Part shown: one piece after another, positions 30,007 to 38,975 of the stretch | Numbering within the stretch: the first letter of the stretch is position 1 | Layout of the letters: every line of letters begins with the position of its first letter | Assembly (NCBI RefSeq): GCF_024810105.1 | Contig: NZ_JANUDX010000003.1 | Location: forward strand, 124,001-188,000 | Length of the DNA stretch: 64,000 nucleotides | DNA from: Stenotrophomonas sp. BIGb0135 | Lineage (GTDB): Bacteria > Pseudomonadota > Gammaproteobacteria > Xanthomonadales > Xanthomonadaceae | Direction: 5' to 3' | The notes under the pieces: model-generated | What the model was told of the DNA's origin: nothing | What the model saw: only the letters and a program-made list of their open reading frames with translations | The model's database searches: none | Translations under genes and position numbers: made by a program

Positions 30007-31605
30007 TCAGCCGCGCAGGATCACCTGCGCGGCATTGTGCCCCGGCGCACCGGTCACCCCGCCACCGGGATGGCTGCCGGACCCGCACAGGTACAGCCCC
30101 GGCAGCGCGCCGCGATAATCGGCTTGGCCCAGCATCGGGCGGGCGCTGAACAGCTGGTTGAGGCTGAGCGCGCCGTGGAAGATGTCGCCGCCGACCAGGC
30201 CGAAAATGCGCTCCAGGTCCAGCGGGCTGAGCACCTGCCTGCCCAGCACCGAGGCCGAGAAGCCCGGCGCATGCTGCTCCACCGTGGCGAACATCAGGTC
30301 GGCCACCTCCTCGCGATGATCATCCCAGTGGCGGCCGCCCGGCAGCTGCGGCGCCACGTGCTGGCAGAACAGGCTGGCCACGTGCTGGCCGGGCGGTGCC
30401 AGCGAGTCGTCCAGCGTGCTGGGGATGAGCATCTCCACGATCGGCTGGCGCGACCAGCCGTGGGTGCGTGCATCCACCCAGGCGCGGTCCATGTAGTCCA
30501 GCGAGGGCGCGATGATGATCCCGGCGGTGAGATGGTCGCCGGGCCCGGGCAGGCAGCGGAAGTCCGGCAGGCGCGACAGCGCCACGTTCATGCGGAAGGT
30601 CCCCGAACCACACCGCCAGTTCGCCATCCGCTCGCGCGTGGCCGCGGGCACTTCGCCAGCGCCGAGCAGCTGTTCGTAGAGCAGCTTGGGGTTGAGGTTG
30701 GAGACCACCGCACGCGCGGTGATCCGTTCACCCTGCAGTGTTTCCACCCCGACCGCGCGCCCGCCCTCCACCAGCACCCGGCGCACTCCGGCATCGGTGC
30801 GGATCTGCGCGCCGGCGGCCATCGCCGAACGCGCCATCGCCTGGGTGATCGCGCCCATGCCACCGATTGCATGGCCCCATGCGCCCTTGACCCCGTTGCT
30901 CTGGCCGAAGGCATGGTGCAGCAGCACGTACGCGGTGCCCGGCGCATATGGACTGGCGTAGTTGCCGACCACGCCGTCGAAGCCGAACAGGGCCTTGATC
31001 GGCTCGCTGTCGAACCAGCGGTCCAGGTATTCGGCGGCCGAGATGGTGAACAGGTCCAGCAGTTCCTGGCGCAGCGCCGGCGCCAGCGCATGCAACCGCC
31101 GCCCGAGCTGCCCTGCCCGCCACAGCTGCGGCAGCATCTGCAGCCAGTGGCCGTCGCCGACGTTGGGCGGCGCCTGCAGGGCCACCGCGCGCAGCACGTC
31201 GGCGAACACCTCCAAGCGCTGCTCGTACAAGGGCAGTTGCCGGGCGTCGTGGGCCGAGAAGCGTTGCAGCTCGGCCTGGGTCAGCGCGCCGCCGGCGAGC
31301 AGGTACTGGTCATCGGGCAGCGGCAGGAAGTTGTTGATCCGGCGCGGCACGACCCGCAGCCCATGCGCGGCCAGGTCCAGCTCGGCGATCACCTTGGGCT
31401 GCAGCAGCGAGACCGTGTAGGACGCCACCGAGTTGCGGAACCCGGGATGGAATTCCTCGGTGACGGCCGCGCCGCCCACCACGCCGCGCCGCTCCAGCAC
31501 CAGCACGCGCTTGCCGGCACGCGCCAGATAGGCGGCGCACACCAGGCCATTGTGCCCGGCACCGATGATCACCGCGTCCCACGGCTGCGCAGAAGAGTTC
31601 GCCAT
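30007..31605 (-). CDS. FAD-dependent oxidoreductase, phytoene desaturase/PYROXD2-like
   Basis: 532 residues. An N-terminal dinucleotide-binding fold (DAVIIGAGHNGLVCAAYLARAG) and a C-terminal GLYLCGSGSHPGGGVTGAPG, the second FAD motif of the carotenoid-desaturase family. Nearby genes contain no carotenoid synthesis genes, so a PYROXD2-like redox role is at least as likely as carotenoid chemistry. The ATG at 31605 starts directly before the FAD motif. It is divergent from the first M13 gene. Confidence 0.85.
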   Translation of the reverse strand: MANSSAQPWDAVIIGAGHNGLVCAAYLARAGKRVLVLERRGVVGGAAVTEEFHPGFRNSVASYTVSLLQPKVIAELDLAAHGLRVVPRRINNFLPLPDDQYLLAGGALTQAELQRFSAHDARQLPLYEQRLEVFADVLRAVALQAPPNVGDGHWLQMLPQLWRAGQLGRRLHALAPALRQELLDLFTISAAEYLDRWFDSEPIKALFGFDGVVGNYASPYAPGTAYVLLHHAFGQSNGVKGAWGHAIGGMGAITQAMARSAMAAGAQIRTDAGVRRVLVEGGRAVGVETLQGERITARAVVSNLNPKLLYEQLLGAGEVPAATRERMANWRCGSGTFRMNVALSRLPDFRCLPGPGDHLTAGIIIAPSLDYMDRAWVDARTHGWSRQPIVEMLIPSTLDDSLAPPGQHVASLFCQHVAPQLPGGRHWDDHREEVADLMFATVEQHAPGFSASVLGRQVLSPLDLERIFGLVGGDIFHGALSLNQLFSARPMLGQADYRGALPGLYLCGSGSHPGGGVTGAPGHNAAQVILRG

Positions 31606-31834
31606 GCCCGCTGTATACACCGCCGCAGCCGGGCGTGTCGCCGGCCGGGCCGGGCTTTGCTGCGGCAGCCGGCCCACCGTGCCGGATCGGGCCGACGGTG
31701 GCACGCAGGCCGCGCTTGCCATCGGCCATGACCTTCGACACCCTTGCCGGTCGAGCCAGCGGCGTATCGTCTGGCCCACGGCTCCCCGGTGGGGGGCCAT
31801 CCCCGATGCATTCCAGGCCTGGAGGCCAACCCAC

Positions 31835-33946
31835 GTGATCCGCAATCCCAAGATCGTCCTGCTGACCCTGGCCGTTTCGGCCGCGCTGGTCGGCTGCGGC
31901 AAGACCGACACCCCGGCGAAGGACGGCGCGGCCTCCACCGCTGCCCCGGCCACCACCGCTGCCGCCACCGAGTACAAGCTCGACGAGAGCAAGCTGCCGG
32001 CCTACAACGCCTTCCACCCGTCCGACCTGGACACCAGCCTGGACGCCTGCGGCGCCTTCGGTGACTACGTCAACAGCAAGTGGCTGGCCGCCAATGCGAT
32101 CCCGGCCGACCGCACCAGCTGGGGCGCCTTCACCATCCTGGACGAGCGCTCGGTCGCCGTGCAGCACCAGCTCGCCGAGCAGGTCGCGGCGGTCAAGAAC
32201 CCGAACGGCATCGAAAAGATCGTCGGCGACTTCTGGGCCACCGGCATGGATGAAGCCAAGATCAATGCCCAGGGCATCGAGCCGATCAAGGCCGACCTGA
32301 CCGCCATCGACGGCCTGCAGAGCAAGGACGCCGTCGCCGCCTACCTGCGCACCAGCGCCGCCAAGGGCGACAACGTGCTGTTCGGGTTCGGTCCGGAAGC
32401 GGACTTCAAGAACTCCAGCATGAACATGGCCTACGCCAGCCAGGGCGGCCTGGGCCTGCCGGACACCACGTACTACACCGACGCCAAGAACGCCGACAAG
32501 CTCAAGGCCTACCAGGCCCACGTGGCCAAGGTGCTGGAACTGTCGGGCGTGGCCACGGCCGACGCGGAGAAGCAGGCCGCCGACGTGGTGAAGTTTGAAA
32601 CCCGCCTGGCCAAGGCCTCCAAGTCCAGCGTCGAGCTGTCGCGCGATGTCTCGCTGTTCTACAACCCGGTCACCGTGGCCGATGCGGACAAGCTGACCCC
32701 GAACTTCAGCTGGACCGAGTTCTTCAAGGCGCAGGGCATCGCGACCCCGGAGACGTTCTCGCTGGCCATCCCCTCCTTCCACCAGGAAGTGAGCAAGGCG
32801 CTGGGCGACACCGACCCGTCGGTGTGGCGCGCCTACCTGCGCTTCCACACCGTGGACGGCGCCTCGCCGTACCTGGCCGATGCCTTCGTCAACGAGAACT
32901 ACAACTTCTACGGCAAGACCCTCAACGGCCAGAAGGAACAGAAGCCGCGTTGGAAGCGCGTGCTGGGCACGATCGAAAACGATGCCGGCGATGCCTTCGG
33001 CCAGCTGTACGTCAAGGTCGCCTTCTCGCCCGAAGCCAAGGCCAAGATGGAAGAACTGGTCAAGAACCTCGCCGCTGCGCTCAAGGAGCGGATCCAGGGC
33101 CTGACCTGGATGAGCGACGAGACCAAGGCCAAGGCGATCGCCAAGTGGGAAACCTTCACCCCGAAGATCGGCTACCCGGACAAGTGGCGTGACTGGAACG
33201 GCCTGAGCACCGGTCGCGACAGCTACTTCGGCAACGTGCGCGCGGCCAACGAGTTCAACTACAAGTTCGCCCTGTCCAAGATCGGCAAGCCGGTGGACAA
33301 GACGGAGTGGGGCATGACCCCGCAGACGGTCAACGCCTACTACAACCCGCTGCAGAACGAGATCGTGTTCCCGGCCGCCATCCTGCAGCCGCCGTTCTTC
33401 GATCCCAAGGCGGACGACGCGCTCAACTACGGCGGCATCGGTGCGGTCATCGGCCACGAAATGACCCACGGTTACGATGACCAGGGCAGCCGTTTCGGGC
33501 CGACCGGCAACTTCGAGAACTGGTGGAACGAGGCGGACACCAAGAACTTCAGCGGCCTGACCGGCAAGCTGGTCAAGCAGTTCGACGGTTACAAGGTGGA
33601 CGGCCAGGCCGTCAACGGCAAGCTGACCCTGGGCGAGAACATCGCCGACCTGGGCGGCCTGGCCACCGCCTACGACGCGCTGCAGAAGGCGTCGGCCGGC
33701 AAGGAAGACCCGAAGGTCGACGGCTTCAGCCGCGACCAGCGCTTCTTCTTCAACTGGGCCACCGTGTGGCGCACCAAGTACACCCCGGAGAACGCCAAGG
33801 TCCGCCTGGCCACCGATCCGCACGCACCGGCGCAGTTCCGCGCGATGGGCGCGCCGTCGAACCTGCCGACCTTCGCCGCCGCCTTCCAGTGCAAGGCCGG
33901 CTCGCCGATGGTCCGCGCTGGCGACCAGCAGGTGGTCATCTGGTAA
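31835..33946 (+). CDS. M13 family metallopeptidase, lipoprotein
   Basis: 703 residues from a GTG start with GGAGG 9 bases upstream. A lipobox (LAVSAALVGC) follows the signal sequence, so it is probably anchored by lipid in the envelope. Neprilysin-type zinc site: GHEMTHGYDDQG (His 541 and 545) with the third ligand in GENIADLGG; substrate motif NAYYNP and the later DPHAPAQFRAMG, whose His stabilises the transition state, are all intact. It should cleave oligopeptides. Its paralogue lies 140 bases downstream after a terminator and lacks these residues. Confidence 0.95.
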   Translation: MIRNPKIVLLTLAVSAALVGCGKTDTPAKDGAASTAAPATTAAATEYKLDESKLPAYNAFHPSDLDTSLDACGAFGDYVNSKWLAANAIPADRTSWGAFTILDERSVAVQHQLAEQVAAVKNPNGIEKIVGDFWATGMDEAKINAQGIEPIKADLTAIDGLQSKDAVAAYLRTSAAKGDNVLFGFGPEADFKNSSMNMAYASQGGLGLPDTTYYTDAKNADKLKAYQAHVAKVLELSGVATADAEKQAADVVKFETRLAKASKSSVELSRDVSLFYNPVTVADADKLTPNFSWTEFFKAQGIATPETFSLAIPSFHQEVSKALGDTDPSVWRAYLRFHTVDGASPYLADAFVNENYNFYGKTLNGQKEQKPRWKRVLGTIENDAGDAFGQLYVKVAFSPEAKAKMEELVKNLAAALKERIQGLTWMSDETKAKAIAKWETFTPKIGYPDKWRDWNGLSTGRDSYFGNVRAANEFNYKFALSKIGKPVDKTEWGMTPQTVNAYYNPLQNEIVFPAAILQPPFFDPKADDALNYGGIGAVIGHEMTHGYDDQGSRFGPTGNFENWWNEADTKNFSGLTGKLVKQFDGYKVDGQAVNGKLTLGENIADLGGLATAYDALQKASAGKEDPKVDGFSRDQRFFFNWATVWRTKYTPENAKVRLATDPHAPAQFRAMGAPSNLPTFAAAFQCKAGSPMVRAGDQQVVIW

Positions 33947-33978
33947 ACCATCGCGCCAACGCGTGATGTGATGCAGGC

Positions 33979-34010
33979 AAAGGCCCGGGATATCCCGGGC
34001 CTTTGTTGTT
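33979..34010 (+). terminator. Intrinsic terminator between the M13 paralogues
   Basis: Stem AAAGGCCCGGGA/TCCCGGGCCTTT, nearly without a loop, then TTGTTTGTTT-type T-rich tail. Confidence 0.8.
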
Positions 34011-34087
34011 TGGGGCCGACGCCATCACGCTCGTTTCGCTTTGCTTGGTACACTCGCGCGATCCCAATCCCGCTGGATTCGCTTTAC

Positions 34088-36097
34088 ATGTCCAACCTCC
34101 GTCCGCTCGCCATCGCCCTGGGCCTGAGCCTGGCCTCCCTGGTCATCGCACACGATGCGCATGCCGCGCCGAAGAAGAAGGCCGCACGCGCGCCGGCCGT
34201 CAGCGCGCAGTGCAGCGACTTCTACGAGGCCACCAACGCCACCTGGCTCAAGGCCAACCCGGTACCGCAGACCGGCGCCACCACGGCGCTGGGCCAACTG
34301 GCCGAGCGGACCCGCCAGCAACAGCGTGAACTGCTGGATGCGTCGATGAAGGCGCCGCAGGGCAACGTGCAGAAACTGCTCGGCGACTTCTGGGCCAGCG
34401 GCCTGGACGAAGCGGCGGTGGAAGCCGATGGCTCCAACCCGATCGCCCCGCTGCTGACCCGCATCAATGCCATCAAGAAGGCCAAGGATGTCCCGGCGTC
34501 GATCGCCGCGCTGCACCAGGTCGGCATCCCGGTCGCGTTCAACTTCGCCCCGGATGTGGACCTGAAGGCGCTCGACCGCCACATCGGTTACTTCATGCAG
34601 GGCGGCATGGGCCTGCCGGACCCGGCGTTCTACACCCGCACCGATGCCGACACTGTCGCGCTGATGGGCCGCTACCGCAATTACGTCAAGCAGATCCTGG
34701 CCCTCACCGGCACCCCGGCGGCCAAGCTGGATGAAGAGTCGCAGGCGGTGATCGCGCTGGAGACCGAGCTGGCGCGCAACGCGCAGTCGCTGGCCGGGAT
34801 CAACAACCCGTTCAACAACTACGCCCCGATCTCCACCAAGGACCTCAACAGCCGCTACCGCAACCTGCAGCTGGATGCGTTCCTGAAGGTCCAGGGCGTC
34901 AACGACGACCTGGTCTCGCTGGCCGACCCGGCGCTGTTCAAGCAGCTCGACGGCATGGTCACCCGGATCAAGCCGGACCAGTGGAAGGCCTACCTGCGCT
35001 GGCGCGTGGGCGATGCCATGGCACCGTACCTGTCCAAGGCCTACCGCGATGCCGAGTTCGAGTTCCGTGGCCGCGTGATCCGTGGCGAGACCATCGCGCC
35101 GGCGCGCTGGGAGCAGACCCTGGATGCGATCAATGTCGCCGCCGGCCCGATGCTCGGCCGCGAGTACGCCAGCAAGTTCCTGTCGGCCGACGACCGCCGC
35201 CAGGCCGCGGTGATCGTGGACAAGATCCGCGAAGTGCAGATCGATGCGGTCAAGCGCAGCACCTGGCTGAGCGCCGAGGCCAAGACCGAAGCCCAGGCCA
35301 AGCTGGCCGCGCTGAAGATCGAGATCGGCACCCCGCTGCGCGACCTGGACTACAGCGTGCAGCCGATGGGCCGTGGCAGCTTCGGCGGCAACATGCTGAT
35401 CGCCTCCACCTGGCGCCACCGCGAGGAAATGAAGCGGATCGGCAAGGGCAACGCCGACCGTCGCTGGGACGTGCTGCCGCAGCAGCCGGCGCTGGCCTAC
35501 GACATCGCGCAGAACCGCCTGATCGTCACCGCCGCGGTGCTGCAGGGCCCGGTGTTCAACGCCAAGGCCGATACCGCCGACAAGTACGGCAGCTTCGGTG
35601 CCCTGGTGGCGCATGAGCTCACCCGCGCCATCGATGCCAAGGGCGCGCTGGTGGATGCCAAGGGCGAACTGCGCAGCTGGTGGACCCCGGCCGACAAGAC
35701 CGCCTGGACCCTGCTCGGCACCCGCGTGGCCAGCCAGTACGGCAGCTACGACTTCCCCGGCATCAAGGGCGCCAAGGTCAACGGCGAACTGACCCGCGAA
35801 GAAAACCTGGCCGACGTGGCCGGGCTGGAATTGGCGTGGGAGGCCTACAAGGCGGTGGACCCCAGCGCCAAGCCGGCCACCCAGCAGGGCTTCTTCCGTG
35901 CGTGGGCCAGCCTGTGGGCCCAGCAGCTGTCGCCGAACGAGGCTGCGCAGCGGCTGACCGCCGACGTGCTGGCCCCGGGCCGCTGGCGCACCAACGGCGC
36001 GCTGTCCAACCTGCCCGCCTTCGGTGCCACCTTCAGCTGCAAGCCGGGCCAGCCGATGCAGCGCGTGGACGCCGAGCAGATCAAGGTCTGGCGCTGA
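34088..36097 (+). CDS. M13-family protein with degenerate active site (probable pseudopeptidase)
   Basis: 669 residues. Full-length M13 fold with signal peptide (cleaved near AHA-A). Compared with its neighbour, HEMTH has become HELTR (Arg 513 replaces the second zinc His, codon CGC). The NAYYNP substrate motif is lost (AYDIAQNRLIV), and the transition-state His is replaced by Leu 628 (ADVLAPGRWR). The third ligand region is kept as EENLADVAG. The rest of the fold, including the C-terminal ALSNLPAFGATFSCKPGQPM, is conserved. There are no stops or frameshifts, so the protein is kept. I infer a binding or regulatory role. M13-type activity is unlikely. Confidence 0.9.
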   Translation: MSNLRPLAIALGLSLASLVIAHDAHAAPKKKAARAPAVSAQCSDFYEATNATWLKANPVPQTGATTALGQLAERTRQQQRELLDASMKAPQGNVQKLLGDFWASGLDEAAVEADGSNPIAPLLTRINAIKKAKDVPASIAALHQVGIPVAFNFAPDVDLKALDRHIGYFMQGGMGLPDPAFYTRTDADTVALMGRYRNYVKQILALTGTPAAKLDEESQAVIALETELARNAQSLAGINNPFNNYAPISTKDLNSRYRNLQLDAFLKVQGVNDDLVSLADPALFKQLDGMVTRIKPDQWKAYLRWRVGDAMAPYLSKAYRDAEFEFRGRVIRGETIAPARWEQTLDAINVAAGPMLGREYASKFLSADDRRQAAVIVDKIREVQIDAVKRSTWLSAEAKTEAQAKLAALKIEIGTPLRDLDYSVQPMGRGSFGGNMLIASTWRHREEMKRIGKGNADRRWDVLPQQPALAYDIAQNRLIVTAAVLQGPVFNAKADTADKYGSFGALVAHELTRAIDAKGALVDAKGELRSWWTPADKTAWTLLGTRVASQYGSYDFPGIKGAKVNGELTREENLADVAGLELAWEAYKAVDPSAKPATQQGFFRAWASLWAQQLSPNEAAQRLTADVLAPGRWRTNGALSNLPAFGATFSCKPGQPMQRVDAEQIKVWR

Positions 36098-36120
36098 ACC
36101 TGCGGGACTGAGTGAATCGG

Positions 36121-36144
36121 AAGGGCGCCCTCGGGCGCCCTTTT
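36121..36144 (+). terminator. Intrinsic terminator after the second M13 gene
   Basis: Stem AAGGGCGCCC/GGGCGCCCTT followed by T4, between convergent genes. Confidence 0.85.
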
Positions 36145-36185
36145 CCGTTGTGGAGGGTCGGCCCGTCAGCACGCCGGGCGCGGGG

Positions 36186-37847
36186 CTATGCGGGATCGGC
36201 CTGCAGCGTCCCGCGATACGCGGCGATCAGGCCGACCAGCGGCGCGGCGATTTCCACGTCGAACACGAAGCGACCGTCGCGTTCGGTCTCGAAGGTGCGT
36301 CCAGAGGGGAGCAGCGCGGTCGGCAACGGAATGCCCAGGCATGACCAGCGCCGCGCCACCAGGTGCAGGCGGTCCTCCTCCACCACCAGCGCCAGCGCGA
36401 CATCGACGAGGCCGAAGCGCTCCACCAGCAACCGTGCGTTTCGGCCCTCCCCGCGCCGCTGCCACGAGGAAAACCGTTTGCCGGCGAAGTCGCGGGTCCA
36501 GCGCTCGCCACCGCGCTCCGGCGCGAAGGCCACGCTGACCGCCACGTCCGCACCGGCGGGGGGAAACCCGAACACGCCGCCGACGAGCCGCGACAGCAGC
36601 CCCGTGCCACGCCGGACCTCGGCCACGCCGCGCCATTGCCGCGCGTGCGCAGCGGCGTGCAGCGCCTGCACCTGCCCGGGCAGCGTGGCGAAGGCCGTGC
36701 CCAGCAGGTCCGGGTACAGGCTGGCATCGGGATCGTCGCGACGGAAGCCGGTGAAGATCGAACGGCCGTCGAACAGGCGCTCGTAGTCGGCCAGTTCCAG
36801 CGCGTGCGTGGCCGGACGCGCGCCATCGTGCGGGCGCTCGCCCACCAGCAGCTTGCGCACCACCGCCTCGACCGCCATCGAGGGAATGTAGGGGCCGCCG
36901 TCGCCCTCGGCCAGCAGATGCCAGCTCTGCACCATCTCGCGGCCGGCGTGGGTGCCGGTGGCGCGCACGTACATGCCGCCCCGATGCTCGCCGAACTTCA
37001 TCAGGTTGAGCACGGTGTAGAACAGCCGCGACAGGGGCGCCAGCGAAGGCAGCCCGAACCGCGCGCGCGCCTTGACCAGCAGGTTGAGGAGGCGGTGCAG
37101 CGCCTCGGGTATCGGCGCCGCACCGATCCAGATATCGGTCATGCCCGGGTACTCCAGCGGCAGTACCTGCAGGTCCGGCACGTCCACCAGCGAGAAATGC
37201 AGGTTGCGCAGCGGCACCCTGCCCGGCACGGCCACGGTGAACCGCCGGCTCTCGGCCAGCCCCAGGCCATGCCCGGGCGCGCCATTGCGGCGCAGCTTGA
37301 CCGGTGCGCCGGCGTAGCCGACCACCGCGCGCATCACATTGAGCCCGATGCCCGCATGCGGCGACGGGGCGATACCGCCCTCGACGGTCACGATGTCCAT
37401 GTCGCGCGCCATCCGCCGCACCACGGCGGCCGTCAGCACCGGGAAGCTGCTCACCCCGGACAGCACGTACACCCCGGCCGCCTTGGCCTGCGCATCGAAG
37501 CGGGCCACGCCGAACACGAAATCGGCGCCGTCGGCGAAATCCAGGTACGGGATGCGTGCGGCGATGCAGGCCTCGATCACGCGATAGGGACGCTCGCCGT
37601 ACTCCTGGAACGGGCCGGAGGCATCCACCAGCAGGTCCGGCCGTTCTGCCGCGAGTACCGGCTCGACGCGGTCCCGGTCCACCTGCAGCGCGCGCACCGC
37701 CGGCATGCCCACGTAACCGGCGCAGAAGGCCGAGGCCGCGTCCAGGCGCCGCCCGCAGATCAGCAGTTCGATGCCGGGCACGTCCGCAAGCAGGCCCGCC
37801 AGGCGGCCACCGAACACGCCGTAGCCGCCGAGGATCAGAATTTTCAT
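36186..37847 (-). CDS. Saccharopine-dehydrogenase-like oxidoreductase fused to DUF4166
   Basis: 553 residues. The N-terminus has a Rossmann motif (MKILILGGYGVFGGRLAGLL) of the saccharopine dehydrogenase-like NAD(P)-binding family, about residues 1-370. The C-terminus (about 390-545: LLGTAFATLPGQVQALHAAA, RDFAGKRFSSWQ, FVFDVEIAAPLVGLIAAYRG) matches DUF4166. The reaction is unknown. The ATG at 37847 places the start 3 residues before the glycine motif. The rhomboid gene lies 47 bases upstream in the same direction. Confidence 0.82.
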   Translation of the reverse strand: MKILILGGYGVFGGRLAGLLADVPGIELLICGRRLDAASAFCAGYVGMPAVRALQVDRDRVEPVLAAERPDLLVDASGPFQEYGERPYRVIEACIAARIPYLDFADGADFVFGVARFDAQAKAAGVYVLSGVSSFPVLTAAVVRRMARDMDIVTVEGGIAPSPHAGIGLNVMRAVVGYAGAPVKLRRNGAPGHGLGLAESRRFTVAVPGRVPLRNLHFSLVDVPDLQVLPLEYPGMTDIWIGAAPIPEALHRLLNLLVKARARFGLPSLAPLSRLFYTVLNLMKFGEHRGGMYVRATGTHAGREMVQSWHLLAEGDGGPYIPSMAVEAVVRKLLVGERPHDGARPATHALELADYERLFDGRSIFTGFRRDDPDASLYPDLLGTAFATLPGQVQALHAAAHARQWRGVAEVRRGTGLLSRLVGGVFGFPPAGADVAVSVAFAPERGGERWTRDFAGKRFSSWQRRGEGRNARLLVERFGLVDVALALVVEEDRLHLVARRWSCLGIPLPTALLPSGRTFETERDGRFVFDVEIAAPLVGLIAAYRGTLQADPA

Positions 37848-37894
37848 TGCGGACACATCCTTGTTCCGGGGTCGCGGGCGGCCGGCGGCGGGTG

Positions 37895-38566
37895 CTAGCG
37901 CACGCTCCTGAGGTGGTTCTTGCGCCGCGGGCCACCCGGCGGACGCTTGTTGAACGGCGGTTGCCCGCGCCAGTAGCGGATCAGCAGCCAGCCAAACAGC
38001 ATGCCGCCGAGGTGCGCGAAGTGGGCGATGCCCGGCTGCCACGAGGTGGCGCCCATCACCAGTTCGGTCAGGCCGATCATGATCACGAAGGTGCGCGCCT
38101 TCATCGGAATCGGCGGGAACAGCAGCATGATCCGCTGGTTGGGGAACAGCATGGCGTAGGCCAGCAGCAGCCCGAACACGCCACCGGACGCGCCCAGCAC
38201 CGGCGCCGGGTCGGCCAGCATCGCGCCCACGCCGAGCTGGCAGAGGCCGGCACCGACGATGCACACCAGGTAGTAGGTCAGGAAACGCTTCTCGCCCCAG
38301 GTCTGTTCCAGCGGCGCGCCGAACATGTACAGCGCCAGCATGTTGAACAACAGGTGCATGACGCCACCATGCAGGAAGCCATAGGTCAGCAGCTGCCATA
38401 CCTGGAAATTGCCGCCGGGCGAGAACGGATCGAAGCCACCGCGCAGCGGCTGCAGCATGAACGGCTCGAAGGTGCCGTAGCCGAGCAGGAACGGCTGCTG
38501 CAGCAGGAACAGCACCGCATTGGCGATCAGCAGTGCTTTGGTGACGGTGGGCAATCGCGGAAACAT
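37895..38566 (-). CDS. Rhomboid family intramembrane serine protease
   Basis: 223 residues, about six membrane helices. Catalytic Ser 127 in VLGASGGVFGLLLAYAMLFP and His 185 in AHFAHLGGMLFGW form the dyad; the HxxxN-type segment is GVMHLLFNMLALYMFG. It should cut single-span membrane proteins inside the bilayer. AAAGGATG lies before the ATG at 38566. The basic C-terminus (RRKNHLRSVR) is cytoplasmic. Confidence 0.94.
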   Translation of the reverse strand: MFPRLPTVTKALLIANAVLFLLQQPFLLGYGTFEPFMLQPLRGGFDPFSPGGNFQVWQLLTYGFLHGGVMHLLFNMLALYMFGAPLEQTWGEKRFLTYYLVCIVGAGLCQLGVGAMLADPAPVLGASGGVFGLLLAYAMLFPNQRIMLLFPPIPMKARTFVIMIGLTELVMGATSWQPGIAHFAHLGGMLFGWLLIRYWRGQPPFNKRPPGGPRRKNHLRSVR

Positions 38567-38609
38567 GGGTGCATCCTTTGGAACCATGCCCATCATAGCC
38601 GCAGCACCC

Positions 38610-38975
38610 TCAGTCCGGCCCCCACAGCGCCGCATCCAGCGCGTCGCCGGCGCTGCGCGGCATGTCCTTCACCCGCCCGCGTTCGATCGCCACGCCTTCG
38701 GCACGCAGGCGCTGGCTCTGCTCGCGCCAGCCCCGCGACCCCTCGGGCATGGCGATCCGCCCGTCCGAGCGCAGCACCCGGTGCCAGGGCAGGTCCGGGT
38801 CCTTGTTCATGCCCAGCACGCGCGCGGTCAGTCGCGCCCGGCCCGGCAGGCCGGCCTTGGCCGCCACCTGTCCGTAGCCCATCACCTGCCCGCGCGGGAT
38901 GGCGCGGATCACCGCCAGGATGCGTTGGCGCGCCTGCGCGGCGGCGTCTTCGCCGGCGCCGGCGGGCGGGGTCAC
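38610..38975 (-). CDS. Alkyltransferase-like DNA-binding protein (ATL, MGMT family)
   Basis: 121 residues from GTG. The MGMT DNA-binding winged-helix domain: RILAVIRAIPRGQVMGYGQVA, then DLPWHRVLRSDGRIA. The usual PCHR active site is PWHR with Trp 64 in place of the acceptor Cys, as in E. coli YbaZ. Such ATL proteins flag O6-alkylguanine for nucleotide excision repair but cannot take the alkyl group. The GTG start lies in a GTGA overlap with the stop of the EamA gene, so it is coupled to it. Confidence 0.88.
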   Translation of the reverse strand: MTPPAGAGEDAAAQARQRILAVIRAIPRGQVMGYGQVAAKAGLPGRARLTARVLGMNKDPDLPWHRVLRSDGRIAMPEGSRGWREQSQRLRAEGVAIERGRVKDMPRSAGDALDAALWGPD

